DNA of 64,000 bases from NCBI GenBank assembly GCA_964036045.1, contig OZ038382.1, positions 149,556,961-149,620,960 on the forward strand, written 5' to 3'. Of the stretch, positions 53,925 through 63,710 are shown in pieces. A program made the translations under genes and the position numbers. How positions within the stretch are numbered: position 1 is the stretch's first letter; every line of letters begins with the position of its first letter. Below the pieces are notes generated by a model that worked only from the letters and a program-made list of their open reading frames with translations, was not told where the DNA came from and made no database searches. Source of the DNA: Eutreptiella sp. 'Long Island Sound 2002' (Eukaryota > Euglenozoa > Euglenophyceae > Eutreptiales > Eutreptiaceae).

Positions 53925-56458
53925 CCCAGTGGCCCGCCCACGCCCCCCACACACACCCCAGAGGACCCAGGCCCACCCCCCCCCGGCCCCTGAATGCAGC
54001 CCACGCGAACTGTTCCCCCCCGCTGACACCAACCCACACGACCTCGCACATTGCAGGACCCGGGCCCAGCCGAGCCCAGAAAGAGAAGGCCGCAGCCCCG
54101 CGCCTCCCTCCCCCGCCGCAGCCGACCAGATCGGCCCGCCGGGCCGCCAGGTCACGACCGGGCCCCCCCAGCCGCCCGCCCCCAACCTACAACCCGGGGA
54201 CATGCCCTCCATCCTCCCCGCCGTGGCCGCAGCAGAAGCCGCCGCCCGCAAGCCCGCCCGCATCACAGCCCAACCCGCTTCCACCACCTCCTCCTCGTCC
54301 TCAGCCTCGTCCACCTCCTCCACCTCATCCTCCGACCCCCCCCTCCCCGCCAAACTCATCCTCAAGGCCACGGCGAAAGCCAAAGCCGCGGCCGCACGCA
54401 CCAACCCCCCAACCCCCACACAGGCGACTCAGGCACCCCGGCAACCCACCGGGACGACCCCCGACCCGGCATCGACGCCCTCACACCTCCGGACAGAGGT
54501 ACTCCTCAACCTGGAACCGGACCCCAACCCCAAACCCGACCCCAAACCCAAACCGGACCCCAACCCCAAACCCAACCCCAAACCCAAGCCGGCGCCCACG
54601 CGACCACACACAACACCGCATACGCAACGACACAAAACCACCCGATACCACCCCCGCCCGGGCCCTCGCCCAAGCCAGGACCCCCCACCCACCACGACCC
54701 GCGCCCCCCTCCCGCCGGCACCCACCACCACCGCGGAGACGGCCACCCAGCACGACCCCGTCCAAACCCTCGTCAAAATCCCCGTCACCAAGCGCCCCGT
54801 CATCCATCCCCCACAAACCACGACCACCGCCGGCCAAACCGACCCAGGGACGTGGGACCCCTCAACCATCGTCACCGTCAAGCCCGGCCCCCAACCCTTC
54901 CCCCATGCCCACCACATAGTGCAGCCCCGGGGACTGCCCACGATGCCCAACCCCCCACCCCCACAAGGGGGACCGGAAAACCCACAAGGACTCCATGGGC
55001 CATACCCGCAACACCAACCCCACCACTACACACACCACCACAACCAGCGGCCCCACCACCACCACTACCAACACCACCCCCACCACTACCACTGCCCACC
55101 GCCCTACCCCACCGGGCCACAACCCCCCGTACACCAACAGCACCAGCGGACGGGATGGCAGCCGCCGAACGCCCCGCCCGCATACCCGACCCCCCCCGTA
55201 CCAGCCACCACCCCCGTACCAGCCGTACCCCCGCGGCCACCAACCGAAGGCCGAAGGGGCCCCATGGACGACGGGGGACCTCCCCCCCCAACCAGCACCG
55301 CGTGACGCCCCGTACCCCCCCGGCCACCATCTGATGGCCGAAGGGGCCCCAAGGACGACGGGGGACCTCCCCCCCCAAGCGGCGCCGCGCGAGGCCCCCC
55401 AGAGGCCGCCGACGCTTCCGGACTGGCCCGACTCGAGCGACGAGGGCCGGTCCCGCAAGCGACGGCGCTCCCGCTCCCCCCCCGCACGGCACACTCGCCC
55501 ACGACGCCCACACTCCCACCGCGCCTCAACCACCCACTCGCGCCGCTCCCGCTCCCCCAGGTACCACCACGACCCCCAGGGACCCCGCTCCCGTCGCTCC
55601 TGCTCCCCCGGGCACCACCACGAGCGCCACCGCCGCCCCATGTCCCCCTCCCCCTCCCCCCACCGGCCACCCAGCCCCCGCCACCACCACTCCCGCTCCC
55701 CCCGACGCAGCCAGGCACGCCACTGCCGCCCCGCGTCCACCTCCCCCTCCCCCCACACGCCCCGCCGGGCTCCCCGTTCCCCCCGCCACCCGTACCCATC
55801 CACCACCCCCAGCCCCCGCCACCACCACTCCCGCTCCCCCAGACGCCACCGAGCGCGCCACCGCCGCCCCATGTCCACCTCCCCCTCCCGCTCCCCCCTC
55901 CGCCCGTACCCGTCCTCCACCCCCAGCCCCCGCCGCCGCCGCTCCCGCTCCCCCAGGCACCCCCACCCCCGCCACCACCGCAGGTCCACGTCTTCCCCCC
56001 GCCGCTCCAGGACCCCAGGCACGGACCCCTCCCCCCCCCGGGCCCCCGCCTACCTCGCCTGCTGGTCTCCCTCCGCTCTGCAGGAGCTCCGCCGCTGGGT
56101 GAAATGGGCCGGAGGAGCGGGAAGGCACGAAGGGGTGCACATGGTGCATACCTTCGAGGAGGTGCGCACCCGCACCCCCGCAAACCCCAACGAGGCCGCC
56201 CCGGAGGCCATCATGCCGCAAGCGGCATGGGAGGCCCTCCTCCGCGATGCGGTCCAGGGCCTCCGCCCCCCCTACACCCCCCAAGCCCTCCGCCAGTGGC
56301 TCCAAACCACCCACCCCCAAGCCTGGGCCACCGGCGCCCCCTCCCCACCCCGCCCCTCCCACCACCACCACACCAGGAAGGGGCAGGACAAGGGCAAGGG
56401 AAGGGCAAGGGGCACCAAGGACCACACAGGCAAGAGGGCACGGAAGGGCCCCAAGTGA
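53925..56458 (+). pseudogene. LINE-B ORF4 region: low-complexity basic protein, frames broken
   Basis: Coding-like segments lie in different frames. Frame 1 (to about 55305) has AAAEAAARKPARI, a Ser-rich run, KATAKAKAAAA, a (D/N)PKPKP repeat (54517-54600) and His-rich stretches. Frame 2 (54995-56458) has many RSRSP/SPRR repeats like an RS domain, then the conserved segment LQELRRW ... MPQAAWEALL (56085-56260) shared with LINE-A ORF4, and a Lys/Gly-rich end. RS-type repeats often bind RNA or splicing factors (family knowledge). The frame changes suggest decay, or that part of the region is non-coding. Confidence 0.5.
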
Positions 56459-56984
56459 GGGCAGGCACACGCAGGGACAGGGCGCCGGAAGCGACACCAC
56501 ATGGGGGCAGGACACCACCCAAGAACCAGGAAGGAGCGGGAACGGGGACCAAGACACGGAGGAAAAGGGCACCACGACAGGTACCACGACCCACACCGAC
56601 GGGGAGACCAGCGCCGCCCCACCCCCACCAAACACCCCAACACACACCACCGAAGCAAACATCGGACGCCATGCGGATCACACCAGCGCACGCCCACCGG
56701 CCACCGGAAACCACACGGAGAACGGAGGGCACACCTACACGGGGAGAACGGGCCACACCCACAGAGGAGGCCGCAGGGAACCCCGCCGCACGGCACACCA
56801 CCATGCCCTCACCGCCAGCCGACGACCCCGACCACCACGAAGGCCAACTCACAGGCACCGGAAGAGGACGAAAGCACGGCCGCGGCACCCACGACTACGG
56901 ACCGACACCCCCAGAGGACACGGGACCAAGGCACAGGCCCCCAGGGAGGGCAACCCCACGGACCGTCACGCGACCACACCATGG
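56459..56984 (+). other. LINE-B trailer before the captured fragment
   Basis: CA/G-rich sequence without a supported gene. Confidence 0.4.
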
Positions 56985-57606
56985 GCTAAAAGGGCCGGGC
57001 TGCGCTACCGTCGCGGTTTGACGCAGAGTATTGCTACGGGGGCTTGATCTCGGCTGGTCTCACGTCCGTGAGGACGTCCGTCACCAACCTGTTGCGTCCA
57101 GTGGAGGAATGGCACTGCGGCGGCACACCGATCCCGTCCATGATGAATATCGAGCACGGCAAGGGGAAGCGAAAGGCTGTGATCGATCGCGAAGGCTTTG
57201 GTGCTGCTGGACGGTGCCCCCTTCAAGGCCATCTCCGAGCGCCGTGAAGACTGGAAGTGCCAAGAATACTACCGATGCCCCGGACCCCAGCAGTTCAGCA
57301 CCGGAGATATGGACATCCCCCTGACCCTACAGTATGAGCTCATCCCTGCCGGCGGCACCGACCCGGACCCTGCCAGCGCAGCCGAGCTGCAGTGAAAGCC
57401 GTTCGCCACTCAAACAGCGTTCGGAAGCCACCTCCACCGTCCGACTCCTGATGTCTGTTTGTCTGCCTTGGAGAAGGAACGCCTTTCCTACACCCCGAGT
57501 ACACCTGCCTGTCTGCGAGGCCCGGTGAAGATTGAGTCCATGGGTGAGAGTCAGTGTGCACGCCCCAAGGACACCGTGATCATTCAGCAGAATTTCCCGA
57601 AGACCT
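56985..57606 (+). pseudogene. Fragment of PPi-dependent phosphofructokinase (PFP), captured in LINE-B
   Basis: The enzyme converts fructose 6-phosphate to fructose 1,6-bisphosphate with pyrophosphate. The fragment starts around ATG GGC TAA with GRAALPSRFDAEYCY, then SAGLTSV...VTNLLRPVEEWHCGG, PIPSMM, a frameshift near 57190, then ALVLLDGAPFKAI and EYYRCPGPQQF, ending TGA at 57393-57395. These are the C-terminal landmarks of plant-type PFP (GYxGRxxLPSxFD, CGAAP, PGPxQF). In the same frame after the TGA follows LSALEKERLSYTPSTPACL ... IIQQNFPKT, which looks like a PFP N-terminus (usually FPxTYG). So the source may have had two PFP domains in tandem. Composition is balanced, unlike the LINE. No intron is evident. 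LINE-A lacks it. Confidence 0.7.
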
Positions 57607-59301
57607 AACCGACCCACACAGGCCAGGCTGACCTCCACTGACCCACCGCGGCACCACGCGAGACCACGGCACACCGCACCACAGCGCGCCACAGAGCAAC
57701 GCACCACAGCACGACGCGACACGACGCGGCACAGAGCGGCACAACACGACACAACTGACCCTAACCTGAGGGACTAACCGAAGCCAGCCACCGCACACCC
57801 GGGAAGGCGCCGCGCCACCACGCCACACACCAGCACCACAGGCCACACACGGGGCCACAGCGCGCCAGGCGACAACGGTGACGGACCACCCAGAAGATTA
57901 CAGCCGGCACCGCAGAGGGGTAAGGACACGAGCAACCCCAGCCCCCTAACCCAGAACCACAAGCAGCCGCCTGGCGCAGCCGCCCAGCCGGCAGAGCCAG
58001 GACCTAACCCAGCAAGAAGGGGCGCCGAGCCCACCGTGTACAGAGCCCACCGGACCCATGGGGCCGGAACATGGCCACACAGAACGCAACTGAGAACAGC
58101 AGCCCGGAAGACAACACTGAATACGGGCCAGTGCGTGCGCCAGCCCAGGGAAGGCAGAGGGAGGAACAGGCAAGCCCCCCCCCCCAAAAAAAAGAGGAGG
58201 GGGGAAGGGGAAAAGGCACGAAAACAGCCCACAGCCGCCCAACCACCCGCCAACACCACCACAGGCAGCCAGGCCCCCCCCCAGGAAAAAAAAAAAAAAA
58301 AAGGGGGACCCCCGCAGAGGCACAGGGGAACCACCCACCCAAAACCGGCAACACCAAGCCAGTAACAGCGGACCACGGGGAAACGGGACACGGAAAAAAA
58401 AAAAAAAAAAAAAAGAGAGCCACCAGCCCAGCCCGAAAGGAAGGGGATGGAGGGACAGGGACCACAAAGCCCAGAAAAAAAAAAAAAAAGAAAAGAAAAA
58501 ACCAAAGCGCAAAAAAAAAAAAAAAAAACACCCCGACAACCCAGCCAAGACGGACTGGGCACAGGCGAGACCCAGGCCCAGCACACACGCCCACACCGCG
58601 CGCCGGAACCGGAAACGGCGGGGGGCAAGCGGGGCGCCCACGAAACCACACACGTCCCAAAAGCAGGCCGAAACCGAAGCCCAACCACGAACACCACAAA
58701 TAGCCGACACTAGAGAGAGAACACCACAAATCGAGCCCAAAAACACCCACCCAAGACCCCAGCCAGGACTGACGGGGTTAACAAAACCCGCACCCAACCG
58801 CCAACCGGACCCAAACACAAACACCACACAACAGTAGGAAACCCAGTGCCCACAGCCCGGGCACTGAGGCAGCCCGTGCCATGCAGGTGACCCGGCCAAA
58901 CGAGATCCGGAGCCCGGGGGTAAGGCTGCATCCTAAGGCCTGCGCTGCTTTGGGACTCGAGGCGGAGCGTGCGACACCCAAGCGCCTCGGAACCCTAGTA
59001 CCAGGAACGTGCATGCACGCCTTGGGAACGGGATACGCCAGGAAGTCCGGTGAACCCCTAGGGTTCCGCCCAAAGGAGGGGACGTGCGCAAGCACGGGGG
59101 CACACCCTCCCGGCGAGACAAGCATGTCACGCTGGCGGCGATCAGCCCTCCCGGCGTAGCCCGGGGCCGCTTAGTTGGGGGCCAACAGTCAGGTCTAGCG
59201 GGAAGTAAGCCGCCTCCCCTCTTCACGCGCGAAGCCTCTTCCTGTTCGTCACAGGGGCGACGCCAGGGGGAACCATGGGGCGCCTCTCCACGACCGAGTG
59301 C
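57607..59301 (+). other. LINE-B 3' trailer with A tracts
   Basis: 57607-58180 is CA-rich. A runs of 8-22 lie at 58186-58200, 58286-58303, 58395-58416, 58473-58500 and 58511-58528, matching in place the tracts of LINE-A at 1484-1572. 58860-59300 is balanced and shares CCGCCCAAAGGAGGGG and CACCCTCCC with the LINE-A terminal trailer. Minus-strand frames rich in Phe are shadows of the A tracts. Confidence 0.6.
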
Positions 59302-59320
59302 ACCTACCTACCTACCTACC
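59302..59320 (+). repeat. 3'-terminal (ACCT)n tail of LINE-B
   Basis: ACCTACCTACCTACCTACC, directly followed by the second copy of the 2.7-kb segment. Same tail as LINE-A. Confidence 0.85.
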
Positions 59321-62033
59321 TCCTTTGTTCGTAAGGGAAGGATGACCTTGTCCTAGTAAACCCTTGGATCACCACCAGGACACTGCAATGCAACAAGAGC
59401 AAGAAGTCTACACTTGAATCGAAATCCAAGTATCAACAATAATATAAATAAGAATGGGACATCTCCTGAGAGGAAGGGAAGAACAACGGACAAATATGAA
59501 CACAAGACCTCATACCTGACCTACGTGCAAAGGGAATATAGAGTGGGAAAGTGCCCTCAAAACACAAAACATTCAGCAATTCTATTTTCCAATAACACTG
59601 TCCTAGTGGACTGCACACAAGGTCCCACAGCAAAAGCGAGGGAGCAATGGGCCTTCAGTACTTGGGCCTCAAACATCCACCAATAGTGCATCCGAGGGGG
59701 CGCCCATAAGGGTGCACTAAGGACCTCACAAAATGGCAAAAATAGGCAAAATTAAGGCAAGTCCCATGGGTGCTCCGGGCAGCCAAGGGGGAAATCATGA
59801 CTCATGGGATGGGCAGCAGGACCTAAGACTCATATCTAAGTGCAAGACTTGAAGATAGGTCCGGGCTCCACATGGGCATAAAGATGCGCCAATGGACCAC
59901 ATGGGCGGCTGAAATTGGGGTCCCAAAAAGGGGTGTTTTGGCACACCCAAAAATGAGCCCAAATCGAAAGTATGCCCAAGGGTATTCCTCCATGACGGCT
60001 TGGAGACAGGACTCAATGTTCGGTGTGGGACCCAATGGGAGTCCGATGTGGGCCCATATGTACTTGGGTTCCAAAGATCTTTGTGGGCCATGGCATGGTG
60101 AAAGGCAGAATTGTACCTACAAGTGCAAAAATGGCAAAATTGTCCACACCCACCTTGGCATAGCTCCTTATGGGATGGCACTTCGGTTCCCCCACGTGGT
60201 GTGTGAGTCATGGGCACCAATGTGCATGAGCCACATACCGGATGTGGTCCATTGGTCCATGCATCCGGCTTGCACGGGGGGGCTGAACATAGTGCGCGTC
60301 GAGCCAAAAATATAGGAAAGGGCAGAAAATGGCCAAAAATATACACACTCATGGTGGAGGCAAAGGGAGCACATGTCCGACTTGGACCTGGGTATGCCCT
60401 AGAATAGGAACCAAGTCCTATGTGTCCAACATACCTTTTGGGCGTCAACCAAACCCCCCTCGATTTGGGAAGGGCAGGGTCGCCAATTGAGCCCATGATT
60501 TGGGATTGACCCAAATGGCCCACATGGTGGCCTTGCTGTGCCAAGCCCAAGAGGAGCTTTTAGAAACCTAGGCTTTTAAGGCAGGTATTTTTCCCAAAAT
60601 GGTCCTCAAAAGCCGAAAGGGGCATCTATTGGCCTCATACACCTTGATGCAATTGGTATGGTGTAACCATGGGATGTTTGAGCGACAACGTACATATACA
60701 CTGTGTTGTCCGCATGTCGCACTCCCGGTTCTTAAAAAAAAACCCCATCACCACTTTCTGAGTGTCTTTTTTTTTTCGATTGCCCCTTCAGATGGACAAT
60801 GTCGCACCACTAGTAAAAAAAAAAGCCGTCCAGGACTAGTGGCATTTGGGCGCATTTCACCGAAATTTGAGCATCTACCTTGGTTGGCATTGATCGTGCC
60901 ACCTACGCTATTTCACCGCCGTCGCCGACATTTCTCGTCTTTGCCAACCTCTAGTCCCATTTCGCAATTCCGACGTGAACGAGCCTATTTTCACGCTACC
61001 ATGTTCCCAAGCCCATATACGCCCCTTGGTTGGTCCAATGCTTCTCAAACGCAAAATTCTATGGATATTGACGACTCCAAACATCCCACTATTCCAAAAA
61101 ATAAAAAACTTCATCCAGGCTTGCCTAGCGGTTCTCCGCTCACCTTTGGACAATACTCACATATTGACCAAGCGGCGCCTACGGCCCTACAACGATGGGC
61201 ATCCGTTGGAAGCAACGCCGAACTCCTCATATCTCGAACACGAAGCATCAAAGTGCAAGGCAACATGGCGTATGATGCCAAAAAGCGAATACACGCGTGT
61301 GCCACGTTGCGAAAATTATGGGACACTTGCCAATGGAACCATGAGTTCAACGTCTCCGACAAAAAGAACTCCTTCACGGAACTCAACACCACTATCCCGA
61401 AAGGCTCGGGCTTCTACTCAAATTGTGCACACGAAGACTTGGCGCACGTCTATGATATCTTGCACATCCACAAGACCTTCCTAGTGTGCCCGGTGCCGTA
61501 CAACTACGTGGATCACGACTTGGGAACCACCGTAGAGACCGTGACGGATTGGGCGGCCTCCATAGGACACGCCCTTCAACTAGCCCGCTCGCGCAACGAA
61601 GAGTTCGGGGGATGGTTCATGTTACCGGCGCCCATTAAAAATTGCAATGCGGAAAATTGCTTGTTGGTTGACCCCCGTTTGCTTCTCACTCCCTTACGCC
61701 CCTTTATTACGCAACGCTTTAGCTTCCATGATGCAAAGCAATGGTGGATCCCCGGCAACCAAAACGTTGAGAACGCCCAATACATTTTGGGGAATGCTCT
61801 CGCCGTGCCATACATCGCCTACCGACTTCATTCCCAATCATGGTATGCTCCGTCTAAGCACCCGAGCGTCACGGTTCACCACTCCTCGAGCCTACGTCGC
61901 TTCGTACATCAAAGTACCAACTTGGATATAGAGCAAGCGCATGTCCTACTTCCATTTGACGTGCTACGAGAGATCATTGATCAACGAGAGCTCCCGAGTG
62001 ACCAAGAAGACACCAACACCCGAAAGAAAGCAG
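59321..62033 (+). repeat. 2,713-bp direct duplication, copy 2 (right of LINE-B)
   Basis: Partner of 31682-34394. Here the sequence continues naturally past 62033 in the protein frame, so this copy keeps the pre-insertion right-hand junction. From 59321 to 60750 no gene is supported. Confidence 0.9.
60751..60778 (+). other. Spliced-leader relic, copy 2
   Basis: Same as 33112-33139 (CACTTTCTGAGTGTCT, T run, CG), 26 of 28 bases matching the euglenid leader. It probably marks the 5' end of a reverse-transcribed, trans-spliced element transcript. Confidence 0.8.
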
Positions 62034-62290
62034 AGCTAGGCAAAATGCGTGACTTCTACAAATGGTTGAACAATACGCTTGCACCGGACTTTGAGGGCGC
62101 GGCGACTACCACCAATTGCAAATATTTTTTTGAGAACGGAGAAGCCCTTCGTGCACCACACCCCAATTATTATCGGTACGACTATACCATGGCCCCAGCT
62201 CTTGCAAACCAACTTATGTCTGTGGCTTTGGAGCATGGAGATTTCTTACGAGGGCGATTCTATGTGATTGAAGTGGCAAAAAAGGATTGA
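61001..62290 (+). CDS. First-ORF protein of the AlkB-bearing element
   Basis: Family not recognised. 429 aa from the Met at 61001 (MFPSPYTPLGW); the frame is open upstream to 60599, but that part crosses the spliced-leader relic. The protein is globular-looking: LLISRTRSIKVQGNMAYDAKKR, WDTCQWNHEF, VYDILHIHKTFLVCPVPYNY, EFGGWFMLPAP, ITQRFSFHDAKQWW, VPYIAYRLHSQSWY. The C-terminus (FYKWLNNTLAPDF) continues to TGA at 62288-62290, overlapping the next ORF by 23 bases in the +1 frame. A run of six A (62278-62283) lies in the overlap, so the two could be one protein joined by frameshift or split by a mutation. By position it is an ORF1 of a LINE-like element. Confidence 0.6.
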   Translation: MFPSPYTPLGWSNASQTQNSMDIDDSKHPTIPKNKKLHPGLPSGSPLTFGQYSHIDQAAPTALQRWASVGSNAELLISRTRSIKVQGNMAYDAKKRIHACATLRKLWDTCQWNHEFNVSDKKNSFTELNTTIPKGSGFYSNCAHEDLAHVYDILHIHKTFLVCPVPYNYVDHDLGTTVETVTDWAASIGHALQLARSRNEEFGGWFMLPAPIKNCNAENCLLVDPRLLLTPLRPFITQRFSFHDAKQWWIPGNQNVENAQYILGNALAVPYIAYRLHSQSWYAPSKHPSVTVHHSSSLRRFVHQSTNLDIEQAHVLLPFDVLREIIDQRELPSDQEDTNTRKKAELGKMRDFYKWLNNTLAPDFEGAATTTNCKYFFENGEALRAPHPNYYRYDYTMAPALANQLMSVALEHGDFLRGRFYVIEVAKKD

Positions 62291-63710
62291 CCAACACTCT
62301 TTTTTTGTGAACCCGTCACGCAACGAGAGAAATCGCCACAGGGGAGAATTTACACCCACCGAGGTCATGAACACCCTCATGGGCCACATGATTGGGGGAC
62401 GAGGGCGCACCCGTGTCATGGGCACGTCAATCAAGAGCCGGGATAGCGTGATAGTCCAATTGGACCTTAGCAATACCCCAAGCGACGAAGGGCGCTCGCC
62501 TCTCTCTACCTTTGCCTCTTTCCTCCACACAAATGGAGCGATGGTAATGTGCACCTCAAAGGACGGAGCGTTGATCACCTTCAATGCATTTGGACAAGGA
62601 GGCAAGCAGGATGCTCACCCTAAATCTCCGCCGACCATGGTCTCTATTCCGCCGCCGATGCCTAGCCAGAGAGAGCCAAACGAAGTGGATGTCCAAGTGC
62701 CCAACACGACCTCACTTTTTGACATTCAATGTGCGGCGGGTCTCCTAGGCCCATTCACGCGGTTTGAACTCCACTCGAGATCCGAAAATCCTCCTATAAG
62801 CTTCTACTCCGTCACCTATGAGAAGCTCCAATCCGCTCAAGTTGCCACGGGTTTTGCTATGGGCCCCATTTCCTTTCACCTGTCCCAACCTTATCTACAG
62901 GTTGACACACTCCTACAACGCGACCCGTCGGTGGCTGAGCAGGATCGCCCGGCGGAAGCACGAGTGCGAGCGGGCCTGAACGTCGGCGCGGGGGCCTTCC
63001 TCAAGGACTACATCGCCAACTACAAGGAGCATCAAACACTCCTACGCCCGCCTCGCCGCCCGCCGCGACAAGAAGATCGACAACCGGAGGACCTCACGGA
63101 GGAAGACCTCCCGGGCTTACGCATTATCGAGGACGTCATCGACATGACTATGGAGACCACCCTAATGGCCTACCTCGAAAAGCAGGAATGGGAGCGAGAG
63201 ACCCGAAGAGGCAAGCTGCACTACGTATGGAAGTATGTGGATGCCTCCCACACCCTCGAACGGGCGGAGGAGCTCCCCACGGAGCTCATGAATCTCATCG
63301 ACAACCTCATGGACGCTAAAGACTCGGAGGACATCCCCCTGCTAGCGGTACAGCCGAACCAAGTCAGCGTGAACGACTGTGAACCCGGGGTGGGCATAGG
63401 ATGGCATAAGGACATCGATGACCTGGGCGACACTATCACCTCGATTTCACTCATGGGGGCTACCACCATGGAGTTCCGTAAAGGAAATGGCCCGGTGGTG
63501 AGTGTGCGGGTACCACGATACTCAGCCCTCCAAGTCACCGGAGAACTTCGAGAACGATGGCAGCATCAGGTGCCCTACCGCATGAGCGATATGGTGGATG
63601 GGGCCGAAGTCCCTCGGGAACGGCGAGTGGCGGTCATCCTTCGCAACGTGCAGTGTGCTCTGGATGCCGAGCCCGACGCCGAGACTCAAGACGGCAGCGG
63701 GCAAGCTTAG
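62268..63710 (+). CDS. AlkB-type 2-oxoglutarate/Fe(II) dioxygenase ORF
   Basis: 480 codons counted from TTG at 62268; the real start is unclear (possibly a frameshift from the previous ORF). The N-terminal half (NPSRNERNRHRGEFTPTEV ... LLGPFTRFELHS) is unrecognised. The C-terminal 160 residues carry the AlkB signature: NQVSVNDCEPGVGIGWHKDID with iron-binding His (63405-63407) and Asp (63411-63413), SISLMGATTMEFR, then WQHQVPYRM with the third iron ligand His (63564-63566), and RRVAVILRNV, whose Arg would bind 2-oxoglutarate. AlkB enzymes remove methyl groups from DNA or RNA bases. All key residues are present. Its place between an ORF1-like gene and a putative endonuclease ORF suggests it belongs to a retrotransposon. 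Confidence 0.75.
   Translation: MKWQKRIDQHSFFVNPSRNERNRHRGEFTPTEVMNTLMGHMIGGRGRTRVMGTSIKSRDSVIVQLDLSNTPSDEGRSPLSTFASFLHTNGAMVMCTSKDGALITFNAFGQGGKQDAHPKSPPTMVSIPPPMPSQREPNEVDVQVPNTTSLFDIQCAAGLLGPFTRFELHSRSENPPISFYSVTYEKLQSAQVATGFAMGPISFHLSQPYLQVDTLLQRDPSVAEQDRPAEARVRAGLNVGAGAFLKDYIANYKEHQTLLRPPRRPPRQEDRQPEDLTEEDLPGLRIIEDVIDMTMETTLMAYLEKQEWERETRRGKLHYVWKYVDASHTLERAEELPTELMNLIDNLMDAKDSEDIPLLAVQPNQVSVNDCEPGVGIGWHKDIDDLGDTITSISLMGATTMEFRKGNGPVVSVRVPRYSALQVTGELRERWQHQVPYRMSDMVDGAEVPRERRVAVILRNVQCALDAEPDAETQDGSGQA

Larger units (their letters stand above)
34395..59320 (+). mobile_element. LINE-B: giant four-ORF non-LTR retrotransposon, about 24.9 kb
   Basis: Same family as LINE-A: ORF1-UGA-ORF2-ORF3-ORF4 in the same order, homologous terminal trailer and (ACCT)n tail at 59302-59320. 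The 5' end is set at 34395 only because the flanking duplication ends there. About 8.7 kb of A-tract and minisatellite-rich leader precedes ORF1, against under 1 kb in LINE-A, so nested repeats or another insertion in the leader cannot be excluded. Damage: nonsense TAA in ORF1 (44493), frameshift in ORF2 near 50165, frameshifts in the ORF4 region. It carries a PFP gene fragment near its 3' end. Confidence 0.8.

Noticed and set aside
57774-58899. Phe/Trp/Gly-rich minus-strand frames that look like membrane proteins
   Set aside because: The Phe runs are the complement of A tracts, and the strand is opposite to LINE-B.
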